Positions 28,157 to 37,057 of a DNA stretch of 64,000 bases are shown here, one piece after another. Numbering within the stretch: the stretch's first letter is position 1; every line of letters starts with the position of its first letter. Location: positions 434,001 through 498,000 of the forward strand of contig CAVWSN010000018.1 in NCBI GenBank assembly GCA_963757815.1. The letters are read 5' to 3'. Source of the DNA: JACVRW01 sp963757815 (GTDB lineage Bacteria > Actinomycetota > Thermoleophilia > Solirubrobacterales > Thermoleophilaceae). The notes beneath the pieces are model-generated. The model saw only the letters and a list, made by a program, of their open reading frames with translations, had not been told where the DNA came from and searched no databases. Made by a program: the position numbers and the translations under genes.

Positions 28157-29684
28157 ATGCGGCGCCTCCTCCCGAAGCTCGCTCTGCTCGCCTGCCTTGC
28201 GCCGACGGCACTGGCCGCATGCGGCGGCGACGAGAAGAGCTCGAGCCCGCTCGACGCCGGCTTGGCGCACCTTCCGAAGGAAGCGCCGCTCGCGGTCGCG
28301 ATAGACACCGACCTCGAGGGCGATCAGTACAAGGCCCTCGACTCGATCCTCGGCAAGTTCCCGCTCGAGGCGAGCTCGGTCAGGGAGCTTCTGCGCGATC
28401 AGATCGGCGCCGGCGGGTCGAACGTCGACTTCGAGAGCGACATCGAGCCGCTCCTCGGCAACCCGCTCGTCATCGGCGCGACCGATGTCGCGTCGCTCAC
28501 CGGGAGCTCCGAGGCCGAGGACCTCGTGATTGCGCTGCAGGCGAAGGACAAGGGGGCGCTCGACGACCTGATCGAGAAGACCCGCCCCGAGGAAACGGGC
28601 GAAGTGGCCGGCGCGACCAAGTACAAGGACTCGGGCACGAACTTCGCGGTCGAGGATGACCTCGTCGTGATCGCGCCCTCCGAGGAGGAGCTCGACCAGG
28701 CGCTCGAGCGCGCGGACGGGGACGACCACCTCGACACGGACACCTTCGAGGCGGGACTCGACGGGCTGCCGGGCAGCGCGCTGGCCCGCGTCTACGCCGA
28801 TCTCGAAGCCCTGCTCGCCTCCCAGCCCGGTGGCGAGCGTGCGCGCCGGGTCGAGTGGATCGGCGCCCTGCGCACATTCGGGCTGACCGCGACCGCTCGC
28901 GACGACGGGATCGAGGTCGAGTTCAACGTGCGCACGGACCCCGAGGGCCTTACCGACGCGGATCTCCCGATCGCGACCGGGGACGAGTCGCCGCCGGTGA
29001 TCAGTCGAGACGGCGAAATCGGCTTCGGGATCCGCGACCTCGCCCAGATCGTCAGGTTCGCCGAGGCGGCCGGCCAGGCGATCGACCCGCGCGGCTTCGC
29101 CGACTACGCACGGGCAAAGCAGACGCTCGACGCGCGGCTCGACATCAGCATCGACGACGACCTGATCGGCCAGCTCACCGGGGATCTTTCCGCGAGCCTC
29201 GCGCTCGACGGCGGCTTTGGCGTCCGCGCCGAGCTCAAGGACCCGGCGGCGTTCGAGCGGACGCTCGCCAAGATCGCCGTGGTGCTGCCGAGCTTTGCCG
29301 AGGGGGCGGGCCTCGGCGCCGTCACGATCGAGAAGCCCGAGTCCGATGAAGGCCTCTACGCGCTGCGCCAGGCCGATGGCGACGCGGTCGTCTTCGGCGT
29401 CCTCGACGGCGTGCTGGTCGTGGCCGACAGCCTCGAGCGGGCACGCGAGCTCGCCTCCGAGCAGCCCGAGCCGGTCGACGGCGCCGAGGGCGCGGTCGCG
29501 CTGAGCTCGGACGCCGAGGAGCTCGCGAATGCGGTGGTCGGCGAGTTCGGCGAGCGCTTCGGCGTGACCGGGTTCGAGGCGTTCGGCGCGCAGCTGTTCA
29601 CCGGACCGCTCGAGGACCTCACCGGCTCGATGTCCGCGAGCACGGACGGCCTGCGCGGACGGATCACGCTCAGCGATCGAGTAG
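28157..29684 (+). CDS. DUF3352-like lipoprotein, frameshift at its last codons
   Basis: Signal peptide with lipobox LAAC at residues 18-21 (MRRLLPKLALLACLAPTALA, then AC). About 508 residues of an extracellular domain related to DUF3352 proteins, which share alternating ALxAKDxxAL and LVVADSxExA patterns. The open frame runs to 29896 only because of one extra base at 29675: removing it gives LSIE and a TAG stop at 29682-29684. Membrane-anchored; function unknown. Confidence 0.75.
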
Positions 29685-30409
29685 CCGCCGCGGGGATCCC
29701 GGCCCATACCTGCAGCAGGGGCAGGGGGTCGATCGGCGCGCCGCCCGCGTACCAGCCGCCCACCCAGATCTCGAAGTGGAGGTGGGGGGCGGACGAGCTG
29801 CCGGTGTTGCCGACGTGCGCGAGCGGCTGTCCCGCGCTCACCGCCTGTCCCGCGGCCACGAGCAGCGAGCCCGCGCGCAGGTGCATGAACACGTAGTCGC
29901 GGTCCTCGATGTCGCTGTCGAGCACGATGTACCAGCCCGCCCCGCTGGCCTGGAAGCGCACGAACTCGACCGTGCCGGCGTACGGCGCGACCACCGGCGT
30001 GCCCTCAGCGGCCAGGATGTCCTGGCCCTGATGGAGATGGCCGCCGCGCGGCGCCCCGAAGCGGGCACCCTCGCCGCCGAGGTCGTAGGGACCCGCAACC
30101 GGGAAGTGGTGACCGGTCTCCGGCCCCGGCGCAACCGGCACGACCGGGGCGGGGCGCGGCCTTCCTGCGCGCGCGCCGGCGCGCGGCCCGGCGCCTGGCC
30201 CGCCTCCGCCGCTCCGCCGCCGTCCTCGTGCCGCTGCTCGTATGCTGCCCTGCCACCGTGCCGCCGCTCGGGCTCGCGACGCTGCGGGCCTCAGGTGCGG
30301 TCGCGCCGCCGTGTCCGGTCGCGGAGGCGGGGCCAGCCGGGGCGGCCACGCACAGCGCGGCCACGCAGACAAAGAGGGTGAGGCGAAGGCGCACCGTACC
30401 CATCGCCAC
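29670..30409 (-). CDS. Secreted M23-family peptidoglycan endopeptidase, with two frameshifts
   Basis: Signal peptide at the N-terminus (TVRLRLTLFVCVAALCVAAP). An Arg-rich linker is followed, after a +1 base at about 30150, by the LytM domain: GPYDLGGEGARFGAPRGGHLHQ in two parts gives the first His site (GxHxGxD-like GGHLHQGQD) and APHLHFEIWVGG the HxH site. The same extra base at 29675 that disrupts the convergent lipoprotein also destroys this gene's stop; corrected, it ends AATRC with the stop at 29670. Cell-wall hydrolase. Confidence 0.8.
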
Positions 30410-30472
30410 GCCATCTTGGGGGTGGACTTGCGGTGTGGGAAGAAATTCCTCCCCGCTGCAACGGATCGTGCG

Positions 30473-32743
30473 TCAGCCGGCCGCCATCCGCGAGAGCAAC
30501 TCGACCGCCCCGCGCTTGTTGAGCGGCTCGTTCAGGTTCCCGCACTTCGGCGACTGCACGCACGACGGGCAGCCCGACTGGCACGGGCACTCCGAGATGA
30601 GCCGCAGCGCGTCGCCGACCAGCGCCTCGAAGCGCTCGAACCCGGCGCGCGTGATGCCGACGCCGCCCGGGTGGCCGTCGTAGATGAAGATCGTCGACCG
30701 GCCGGTCTGATGGTGGAACGCGGTCGAGAGGCCCCCGATGTCCCAGCGGTCGCACATTGCGATCAGCGGCAGCACCGCGATCTGGCCGTGCTCGGCGGCG
30801 TGCAGCGAGCCCTGCAGCACGTCGAGCGGGAAGTCGTCGCCTAGGAGCGCGTCCGGCAGCTCGTACCAGAGCGCCTGGGTCACGAACTCCTGCTCGGGCA
30901 GGTCGAGGGCCAGCAGGTCGAGCACTGACTGGTCCGCCACGCTCTTCTTCTGGTAGGCCACCACCTGCTCGGTCACCGACACGATCCCGAAGGAGAGCTC
31001 GACGCCGCAGGTGTCGCGCCGCTCGCGGACCTGCTCGATGTATGTCTCGGACTCCTTCTTCGGCTGCGTGTACCAGTTGCCCTGGAAGCTCCGCACGAGC
31101 GCCCGCCGCTTCGGCAGGTCGAGGTCCTCCACCTCGTAGGCGGCGCCCATGTGGAGATACACGGCGCCGGCGTGGACGCTGGAGGGGGCGCGCGATGTCT
31201 CGACGTTGCCGATCACCTCGCCGCCGTCCGCCTCGACGATCGCCACCGAATCCGGCGACGCGGAGCGCAGCGCGATTCGGCCCGCGGGGTAGCCCTCGCC
31301 ACGGGGCAGGTAGCGCCCGCCGCGCTCCCGCAACCGCCCCAGCTTCACGAGCCGCGCGGCGTGCTCCTCCCAGCGTGACCCGAACACGTCCGCGTCCTCG
31401 CCGGTCAGCGGCAGCTCGTAGGCGGCGGCCTCGAGGTGGGCGAGGTGGATCTCCTCCGATTCGTGATCGAGGATCGCGCGCTCGACCGGTCGTTCGAGGA
31501 ACTCGTCCGGGTGGCGGCAGAAGAACTGGTCGAGCGCGTCTTCACCGGCCACGTACATGGCGAGCCCGGTGGCGCGCCGCCCGGCCCGTCCCCACATCTG
31601 GCGCAGGCTCGCGACCGTGCCGGGGAAGGTCACGCATAGCGCCGCATCGAGATCCCCGACGTCGATGCCGAGCTCGAGCGCGTTGGTTGCCACCACCGCG
31701 AGCAGGTCTCCCTCGCTCAGCCTCTGCTCGATCTCGCGGCGCTGCGCGGGCGTGTAGCCGGCGCGGTAGGGCGCGATCCGCTCGGCGAGATCGTCCCGCC
31801 CGGCCTGCTCGAGGCGAGCGCGCGCGAAGCGCTGGATCAGCTCGACCCCGCGACGCGACTTCAGGAAGCAGATGGTCCGCACCTCGCGCTCGACCAGCTG
31901 CGCCAGCAGGCCGGCCGCCTCCGAGAGGGTGGATGCCCGCCGCCCGAGCTGCTCGTCCACGAGCGGCGGATTCCACATCGCGATCTGACGCTCGGCGCGC
32001 GGCGCGCCGTCGCGATCGACGAGCTCGAGCTCGAGGCCCGTCAGGCGCTCCCCGAGCTCGTCGGGGTTCGCGATCGTGGCGCTCGTGAGCATGAACCGCG
32101 GCTCTGAGCCGTAGGCCCGCGCGAGCCGGCGCAGCCGCCTTAACACGTTGGCTACATGTGAGCCGAACACGCCGCGATAAACATGGGCCTCGTCGACCAC
32201 CACCCAGGCGAGGTTGGCGAGCACGTCGCCCCAGGAGCGGTGGTTCGGGAGGACGCCAACGTGCAGCATGTCCGGGTTCGTGAGGATGAGGTTCGAGCGC
32301 TGGCGGATCTGTCGTCGCTCCTCGCGCGGCGTGTCCCCGTCGTAGATCGCGTGGCGCAGGTAGCGCCCTCCGATCCGGGCGAGCCCGCGCGCCTGGTCCT
32401 GGGCGAGCGCCTTGGTGGGATAGAGGTAGAAGGCGCGTGCCGCCAGATCGGTCGCGAGCGTGTCGAGCACGGGCAGGTTGAAGGCCAGCGACTTGCCGCT
32501 CGCGGTGCCCGTGGTGACGATCGCGTGGCCGCGGCGGGCGGCGGCGAGCGCGTCTGTCTGGTGGGCCCAGAGCGCCTCGATGCCAGCCGCGGCCAGGCCC
32601 TCCCTCAGGGCCGGGTGGAGGTCGTCGGGAATCGGTTCGGCGAGCCCCGCCTGCGGGCGCTCCCGGGAGGTTGCGACGAGCTCCTCCTCGCGACCCGTTT
32701 CGAGGACTGCCTCCCACGGGTACGACGCCTGAACACGGGCCAC
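30473..32743 (-). CDS. DEAD/DEAH-box helicase with DUF1998 domain (MrfA/Hrq1-like)
   Basis: 756 residues from GTG 32743; longer upstream frames lack a start and overlap gpgS. Motifs: Walker A TGTASGKSLAFNLP, DEAH in VVDEAHVYRG, LTSATIANPDEL, and helicase C-terminal VATNALELGIDVGDLDA with AGRRATG. The C-terminal DUF1998 zinc site CPCQSGCPSCVQSPKCGN is intact. Family members repair mitomycin-type DNA crosslinks or adducts. Divergent from gpgS with only 22 bases between starts. Confidence 0.92.
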   Translation of the reverse strand: MARVQASYPWEAVLETGREEELVATSRERPQAGLAEPIPDDLHPALREGLAAAGIEALWAHQTDALAAARRGHAIVTTGTASGKSLAFNLPVLDTLATDLAARAFYLYPTKALAQDQARGLARIGGRYLRHAIYDGDTPREERRQIRQRSNLILTNPDMLHVGVLPNHRSWGDVLANLAWVVVDEAHVYRGVFGSHVANVLRRLRRLARAYGSEPRFMLTSATIANPDELGERLTGLELELVDRDGAPRAERQIAMWNPPLVDEQLGRRASTLSEAAGLLAQLVEREVRTICFLKSRRGVELIQRFARARLEQAGRDDLAERIAPYRAGYTPAQRREIEQRLSEGDLLAVVATNALELGIDVGDLDAALCVTFPGTVASLRQMWGRAGRRATGLAMYVAGEDALDQFFCRHPDEFLERPVERAILDHESEEIHLAHLEAAAYELPLTGEDADVFGSRWEEHAARLVKLGRLRERGGRYLPRGEGYPAGRIALRSASPDSVAIVEADGGEVIGNVETSRAPSSVHAGAVYLHMGAAYEVEDLDLPKRRALVRSFQGNWYTQPKKESETYIEQVRERRDTCGVELSFGIVSVTEQVVAYQKKSVADQSVLDLLALDLPEQEFVTQALWYELPDALLGDDFPLDVLQGSLHAAEHGQIAVLPLIAMCDRWDIGGLSTAFHHQTGRSTIFIYDGHPGGVGITRAGFERFEALVGDALRLISECPCQSGCPSCVQSPKCGNLNEPLNKRGAVELLSRMAAG

Positions 32744-32765
32744 GGCTAGCCATGGTACGACCGAG

Positions 32766-33698
32766 GTGATCCGCTCCTTCCACCACTCGCGGTTCCCGCT
32801 CGAGTTGCTGCGGGAGCGGAAGCGCGGCACGGTCACGGTCGTGCTGCCCACACGCGAGGTGGCCGACACGGTCGGAGAGATCATCGAGCGGCTGCAGTCG
32901 CTCGACGGGCTCATCGACCAGATCCTGGTCGTGGACGCGGCCTCCGAGGACGGCACCGCCGAGCTGGCCGCGCGGCTGGGTGCCGAGGTCCATCAGGAGT
33001 CCGAGCTGCTGCCCCGCTTCGGCCAGGCGCTCGGCAAGGGCGACGCGATGTGGCGCGCGCTCGCGGTGGCGCGGGGCGATCTCATGGTCTACCTCGACTC
33101 CGACACCCGCCACTTCTCGCGCCATTTCGCGACAGGCATGCTCGGACCGCTCCTGTGTGAGGAGGGAGTGGAGTTCGTCAAGGGCTTCTACCGCCGCCCG
33201 TTCACCGCGACCGACGGCGGCGTGAGCCACGCGGATGGGGGCCGGGTGACGGAGCTGACGGCCCGCCCGCTGCTGTCGGCCTTCTACCCCGAGCTGGCCG
33301 CCCTGGTGCAGCCGCTCGCCGGGGAGGTCGCCGCCAGGCGCGCCTTCTTCGACCGCCTGCCGTTCGCCTGCGGCTACGCGGTCGAGACGGCAATGCTGCT
33401 GCACGCCCGCGACGCGCTGGGGGGCACGGGCGGCATGGCGCAGGTGGACCTCGACGTCCGCCAGAACCGCCACCAGCCGCTCCACCAGCTCGGCCCCATG
33501 TCTTACGCGGTGCTGCGCGTGATCCTCGAACAGCTCCGCGCGGATGGGCGGTTGCTCGACGATCACGCCCCTCCGCTCCAAACCGCCGACGGCCGTCTCG
33601 TTCAGGTGGAGCTCGTCGAGCGGCCGCCGTATGCCACCCTGCGCGGCGGTGGCGATCAGATGCGTCTACACCGATCTGGACGGGACGCTCCTCGGTAA
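32766..33698 (+). CDS. gpgS: Glucosyl-3-phosphoglycerate synthase
   Basis: 310 residues from GTG 32766. GT-A/GT81 features: TVTVVLPTREVADTVGEIIE, the DxD-type metal motif in YLDSDTRHF, and GEVAARRAFFDRLPFACGYA. It transfers glucose from a nucleotide sugar to 3-phosphoglycerate, the first step to glucosylglycerate and methylglucose lipopolysaccharides. The following phosphatase gene overlaps by 50 bases, giving the two-step pathway. Confidence 0.9.
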   Translation: MIRSFHHSRFPLELLRERKRGTVTVVLPTREVADTVGEIIERLQSLDGLIDQILVVDAASEDGTAELAARLGAEVHQESELLPRFGQALGKGDAMWRALAVARGDLMVYLDSDTRHFSRHFATGMLGPLLCEEGVEFVKGFYRRPFTATDGGVSHADGGRVTELTARPLLSAFYPELAALVQPLAGEVAARRAFFDRLPFACGYAVETAMLLHARDALGGTGGMAQVDLDVRQNRHQPLHQLGPMSYAVLRVILEQLRADGRLLDDHAPPLQTADGRLVQVELVERPPYATLRGGGDQMRLHRSGRDAPR

Positions 33699-34425
33699 GG
33701 GAGCGTCCCTCTTTCGCACCGCCGAGGGTGAGTTCACGCTGCTGCCCGCGCGGGCGCTCGAGGCCTGCCACCGGGCCGGCGCCGAGGTGGTGATCAAGTC
33801 GGGGCGGCGGCGGGCCCAGGTCATGGAGGACGCGCGCCTGCTCGGTCAGAGCTCGTACATCTTCGAGGTGGGGACGGGAATGGTGATCGACGGCGAGCTG
33901 ACCTTCCTCACCGGCGAGCTCCAGCCTCGGGACGGCCGGACCATTCACGACCAGATCGCCGAGTCGGGTGCGCCCGACCTCCTCCTCCGCAACTTCGAGG
34001 GCCGGCTCGAACCGCACACGCCGTGGGCCGTCGATCGCGAGGTCTCGCACCTCTTCCGCGGGCAGCTCGACGCGCGCGAGGCCAACCAGCTCCTCGCCGC
34101 GGAGGGCCACGGTGGGCTGCGCCTTGTCGACAACGGGGAGATCGCGCCCGCGACCCACGGCTTCCACCTGATTCCGGCCGGATGCTCGAAGGCGGCCGCG
34201 GTCGCGGCGCACATGCGCGCGCGCGGCTACGCGCGCGAGGAGTGCATTGGAGTCGGCGACTCGCGCGAGGATCTCGAGGTCGCCGAGGTCGTCGGCCGCC
34301 TCTTCCTGGTCGCCAACGCGGTTGCGGGCGACAGCTCGGCCTACCCCAACGTCGAGCGCACCGAGGCCGCGATGAGCGAGGGCTTCTACGAGGCCGTGAT
34401 CCGGGCGTTCGCCGAGGCCCGCTGA
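33649..34425 (+). CDS. HAD-family (mannosyl/glucosyl-3-phosphoglycerate phosphatase-like) hydrolase
   Basis: 258 residues from GTG 33649, inside the end of gpgS. HAD motif I is YTDLDGTLLG; the later acidic motif is GVGDSREDLEVAEV. A Cof/MPGP-type cap domain lies between them. It most likely dephosphorylates the GpgS product to glucosylglycerate, replacing the histidine-type GpgP of mycobacteria (inference from overlap and family). Confidence 0.82.
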   Translation: MAIRCVYTDLDGTLLGKGASLFRTAEGEFTLLPARALEACHRAGAEVVIKSGRRRAQVMEDARLLGQSSYIFEVGTGMVIDGELTFLTGELQPRDGRTIHDQIAESGAPDLLLRNFEGRLEPHTPWAVDREVSHLFRGQLDAREANQLLAAEGHGGLRLVDNGEIAPATHGFHLIPAGCSKAAAVAAHMRARGYAREECIGVGDSREDLEVAEVVGRLFLVANAVAGDSSAYPNVERTEAAMSEGFYEAVIRAFAEAR

Positions 34426-34463
34426 GCGCCGAATGCGCTCGGCACGAATGCTGGCGCGAGTTC

Positions 34464-34480
34464 GTAACGGACGTTACAAT
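34464..34480 (+). promoter_or_regulatory. Palindrome overlapping a -10 element before a micro-gene
   Basis: GTAAC-GGAC-GTTAC (34464-34477) overlaps TACAAT (34475-34480), an excellent -10 hexamer. The start codon of the 41-residue ORF lies 10 bases downstream, so the mRNA may be nearly leaderless and repressible. Confidence 0.5.
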
Positions 34481-34489
34481 CAGAGCATC

Positions 34490-34615
34490 GTGTCGAAGAG
34501 TTTCCAGTTGGACGGCTCTTGGTCGACCAAGCGGATGCTCGACCTCGAGTCAGGTGACCCCTGGGAGCGCAACCGCGAGCACGTCGGTCTCCGGACCGGG
34601 CTCACGATGCGCTGA
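34490..34615 (+). CDS. Putative micro-protein (41 aa)
   Basis: GTG 34490 to stop 34615. Polar, soluble sequence beginning MSKSFQLDGSWSTKRMLDLE and ending HVGLRTGLTMR. It has its own promoter-like palindrome upstream and a strong hairpin terminator 50 bases after the stop. This forms a complete minimal transcription unit. Family not recognised. Confidence 0.5.
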   Translation: MSKSFQLDGSWSTKRMLDLESGDPWERNREHVGLRTGLTMR

Positions 34616-34664
34616 CTTCCCAGCACCGCGGCGGCCGCGAGGCTGCCGCACGGGTGAGGCAGCA

Positions 34665-34688
34665 CGGGCGCCCCCACCGGGGCGCCCG
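34665..34688. terminator. Bidirectional hairpin terminator
   Basis: Perfect 10-bp stem CGGGCGCCCC / GGGGCGCCCG with loop CACC, between the micro-gene and the end of the convergent glycerate kinase. Confidence 0.75.
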
Positions 34689-34703
34689 TCGCTATTCGAG
34701 GGC

Positions 34704-35669
34704 TCAGACCAGCCGCCGGCCCGCCGACTCCATCTCCGCCAGGCCGGTCGCCTCGCTGACGGAGGCGAGGTCGATGATGCGCTCCTCGAACGGATCGAGG
34801 TCGTCGCGGCCGACGATCGCGTGGCAGGCCACCCCGCCCTGGCGGCAGCGAGTGGCGACCTCGCCCACGATCTTGCCCTCGAGCGTCTGCGAGTCGAGGC
34901 AGCCCTCTCCCGTCACGACGAACGCAGATCCCTTCATCGCGGGGTCGAAGCCGATCGCGTCGAGCACGTACGCCGCCCCGGGTACGAGACGCGCGCCGAG
35001 CCCGCCCCAGAGGCCGCCGGACAGCCCACCGGCGCGCGCCCGTCATCGGAACGCCGCGCGGGTCACGCGGCAGCTTCTCCGCGAGCTCGTCGAGGCGGCG
35101 CTCGAGGCGCTTGACGAGCGCCGGATCGGCCCCCTTCTGCGGCCCGAATACGCTCGGCGCCTTCTCGTAGACGGTGCGCACGTCGCAGAGCACCTCGAGA
35201 TCCGGGCGCACGCCCGCCTCTTCCAGAGCGCCTCGAGGGCTCCCGCCCCGCCGTCGCTCGTCGCCGAGCCGCCCACGGTCACGAGCACGTGCTCCGCGCC
35301 CGCCTCGACCGCCAGCGCGATCAGCTCGCCGGTGCCGCGCGTGGAGGCGGCCCAGGCGTCGCGCTCGTCCTCGGCCACCAGCCCGAGCCCGCTCGCCTGC
35401 GCGGTCTCGACCACCGCCGAGCCGTCGGGCAGGATCGCGAACCGAGCCTCGACCGGCCGGCCGAGCGGGTCGGAGACCGTGGCGGTGCGTAGATCGCCGC
35501 CGAGCGCGCCCACGAGCACGCCCATCGTGCCCTCGCCGCCGTCGGCGACCGGCAGCTCGACGGCCTCACGGTCGGCCGAGCGCAGTCCGGCGGCGATCGC
35601 GGCGGCCACCTCCGCCGCCGAGAAGGTGCCCTTGAAGGAATCGGGCGCGACGAGGACCGGCAGCGTCAC
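34704..35669 (-). CDS. Glycerate kinase (GlxK/GarK family), with two frameshifts
   Basis: GTG 35669 gives TLPVLVAPDSFKGTFSAAEV, the family signature start. Further motifs are LPVADGGEGTMGVL, VTVGGSATSDGGAGALEAL and KGSAFVVTGEGCLDSQT. The middle piece (VRPDLEVLCDVRTVYEKAPS) is shifted relative to both ends by indels at about 35225 and about 35010. Makes phosphoglycerate from glycerate. Its place near gpgS suggests recycling of glycerate released from glucosylglycerate. Start overlaps the macro-domain stop (GTGA). Confidence 0.82.
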
Positions 35670-36151
35670 AGCGCTTCGCGGAACGCCCGCTCGGCCGCGT
35701 CGCCGTGGACCGCGAACACGATTCGCTCGAGCCCGCCCTCGTGCTCGCGCGCGGCACCGACCATGATCCGGGCGGCCTCCTCGACCGGGAAGCCGCCGAC
35801 GCCGGTGCCGAACGCCACGAGCGCGAGCGAGCCGCAGCCGAGCTCCTCCGCCCTGGCGAGCGTGGAGCGGGTCGCGCGCTCGATGATCTCGGCCGACGTC
35901 GGCCCGCCGAGCTCCATCGTCGCCGCGTGGATCACCCAGCGCGCGGGCATCTCGCCGGCGGTCGTCTCCACGGCCTCGCCCAGCGCGATCGGTGCGCGTT
36001 CGTCGGACTCGCGCTGAACCTCGGGTCCGCCGGCCCGGGAGATCGCGCCCGCCACGCCGCCGCCGTGCATGAGCCGCGTGTTTGCGGCGTTGGCGATCGC
36101 ATCGACCTCGAGCTTGGTCACGTCCGCCTGCAGGACTTCGAGCTTCGCCAT
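35666..36151 (-). CDS. Macro-domain protein (ADP-ribose/O-acetyl-ADP-ribose hydrolase-like)
   Basis: 161 residues from ATG 36151. Ligand motifs: ADVTKLEVDAIANAANTRLM, HGGGVAGAISRAGG and FGTGVGGFPVEEAARIM. This is the YmdB/MacroD type that removes ADP-ribose or hydrolyses its esters. Translationally coupled to glycerate kinase, an unusual pairing. Confidence 0.88.
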   Translation of the reverse strand: MAKLEVLQADVTKLEVDAIANAANTRLMHGGGVAGAISRAGGPEVQRESDERAPIALGEAVETTAGEMPARWVIHAATMELGGPTSAEIIERATRSTLARAEELGCGSLALVAFGTGVGGFPVEEAARIMVGAAREHEGGLERIVFAVHGDAAERAFREAL

Positions 36152-36263
36152 GACTCGTATCCTGCCCGAAGCAATCGTGATCAACCTGTCGATATCGGCA
36201 TCGCCCGTTCGTCAACAGGATGAACGCGGCCGCCGGGGCCGCGCCGGACGAGGGGAGTTGGCG

Positions 36264-36665
36264 ATGAAGTACCTGCTGCTGCTGTTCGGCGACGAGAGCG
36301 CCTGGGAGAACCATGAGCGAGGAAGAGGCGAAGGCCGCGATGGCTGCGTACGAGGACTACAGCCGCCAGGCCCTGGAAGCGGGCGTGATGGTCGCGGGCG
36401 AGGGGCTCCAGCCCACCGGCACGGCCACGACGATGCGGATCGTCGGCGGCGAGCGGGTGCTGACCGACGGCCCGTTCGCCGAGACCAAGGAGCAGCTCGG
36501 CGGGTTCTACGTGCTCGACTGCAAGGACCTCAACGACGCACTCGACTGGGCGGAGAGGTGCCCGGCGGCGAGGAACGGCTCGATCGAGGTTCGCCCGGTG
36601 ATGGACTACGAGGCGACGGGTTACGGAGACGCCGCAGGAGCTCGGAGGAGGAGGTGTCGCGATGA
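36264..36665 (+). CDS. DGPF (YCII-related) domain protein 1, with frameshift
   Basis: MKYLLLLFGDESAWEN then, after removing one C at about 36310, MSEEEAKAAMAAYEDYSRQA and the core LTDGPFAETKEQLGGFYVLD. The end is uncertain: the main frame runs to 36741, but a stop at 36665 would overlap the next ATG by 4 bases as in a coupled pair. Small YCII folds of this type are the standard neighbours of ECF42 sigma factors. Confidence 0.75.
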   Translation: MKYLLLLFGDESAWENHERGRGEGRDGCVRGLQPPGPGSGRDGRGRGAPAHRHGHDDADRRRRAGADRRPVRRDQGAARRVLRARLQGPQRRTRLGGEVPGGEERLDRGSPGDGLRGDGLRRRRRSSEEEVSR

Positions 36666-37057
36666 GGTTCCTGCTCGTCATCTACGGCGACGAGCGCCGC
36701 CTGGCCACGCGCGACCAAGGAACGGCGAAGGCGGAGATTGACGCCTACTGGGCGCTCGACAACGAGGCCACCGAGAAGGGCGCCTTCGTGGAGAGCGCCG
36801 GGCTGTATCCGACGGAGGCGGCCAAGACGCTCCGGATCCGAGACGGCGAGCGGACCGTGACGGACGGCCCTTTCGCTGAGACCAAGGAGCAGCTCGGCGG
36901 GTTCTATCTGCTCGAGTGCGACAGCATCGACGAGGCGCTCGAGTGGGCGGCCAAAGTGCCCGCCGCGAGCACCGGCTCGGTCGAGGTGCGCCAGGTCATG
37001 GACTACGAGGCCGCCGGGTTCCCGAACCCGGCGGAGGAGGCCGCGCGGTCGGCGTAG
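36662..37057 (+). CDS. DGPF (YCII-related) domain protein 2
   Basis: 131 residues, a paralogue of the preceding protein: MRFLLVIYGDERRLATRDQG and VTDGPFAETKEQLGGFYLLE. Strong GGAGGAGGAGG ahead of ATG 36662. Followed at once by the sigma factor gene. Role in ECF42 signalling is not established. Confidence 0.88.
   Translation: MRFLLVIYGDERRLATRDQGTAKAEIDAYWALDNEATEKGAFVESAGLYPTEAAKTLRIRDGERTVTDGPFAETKEQLGGFYLLECDSIDEALEWAAKVPAASTGSVEVRQVMDYEAAGFPNPAEEAARSA

Noticed and set aside
29685..29896. C-terminal extension of the DUF3352-like lipoprotein
   Set aside because: It is antisense to the M23 catalytic domain and disappears when the extra base at 29675 is removed.
31542..33581. A 679-codon minus frame across gpgS and the helicase
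   Set aside because: Covers two well-supported genes in a different frame and has no recognisable domain.
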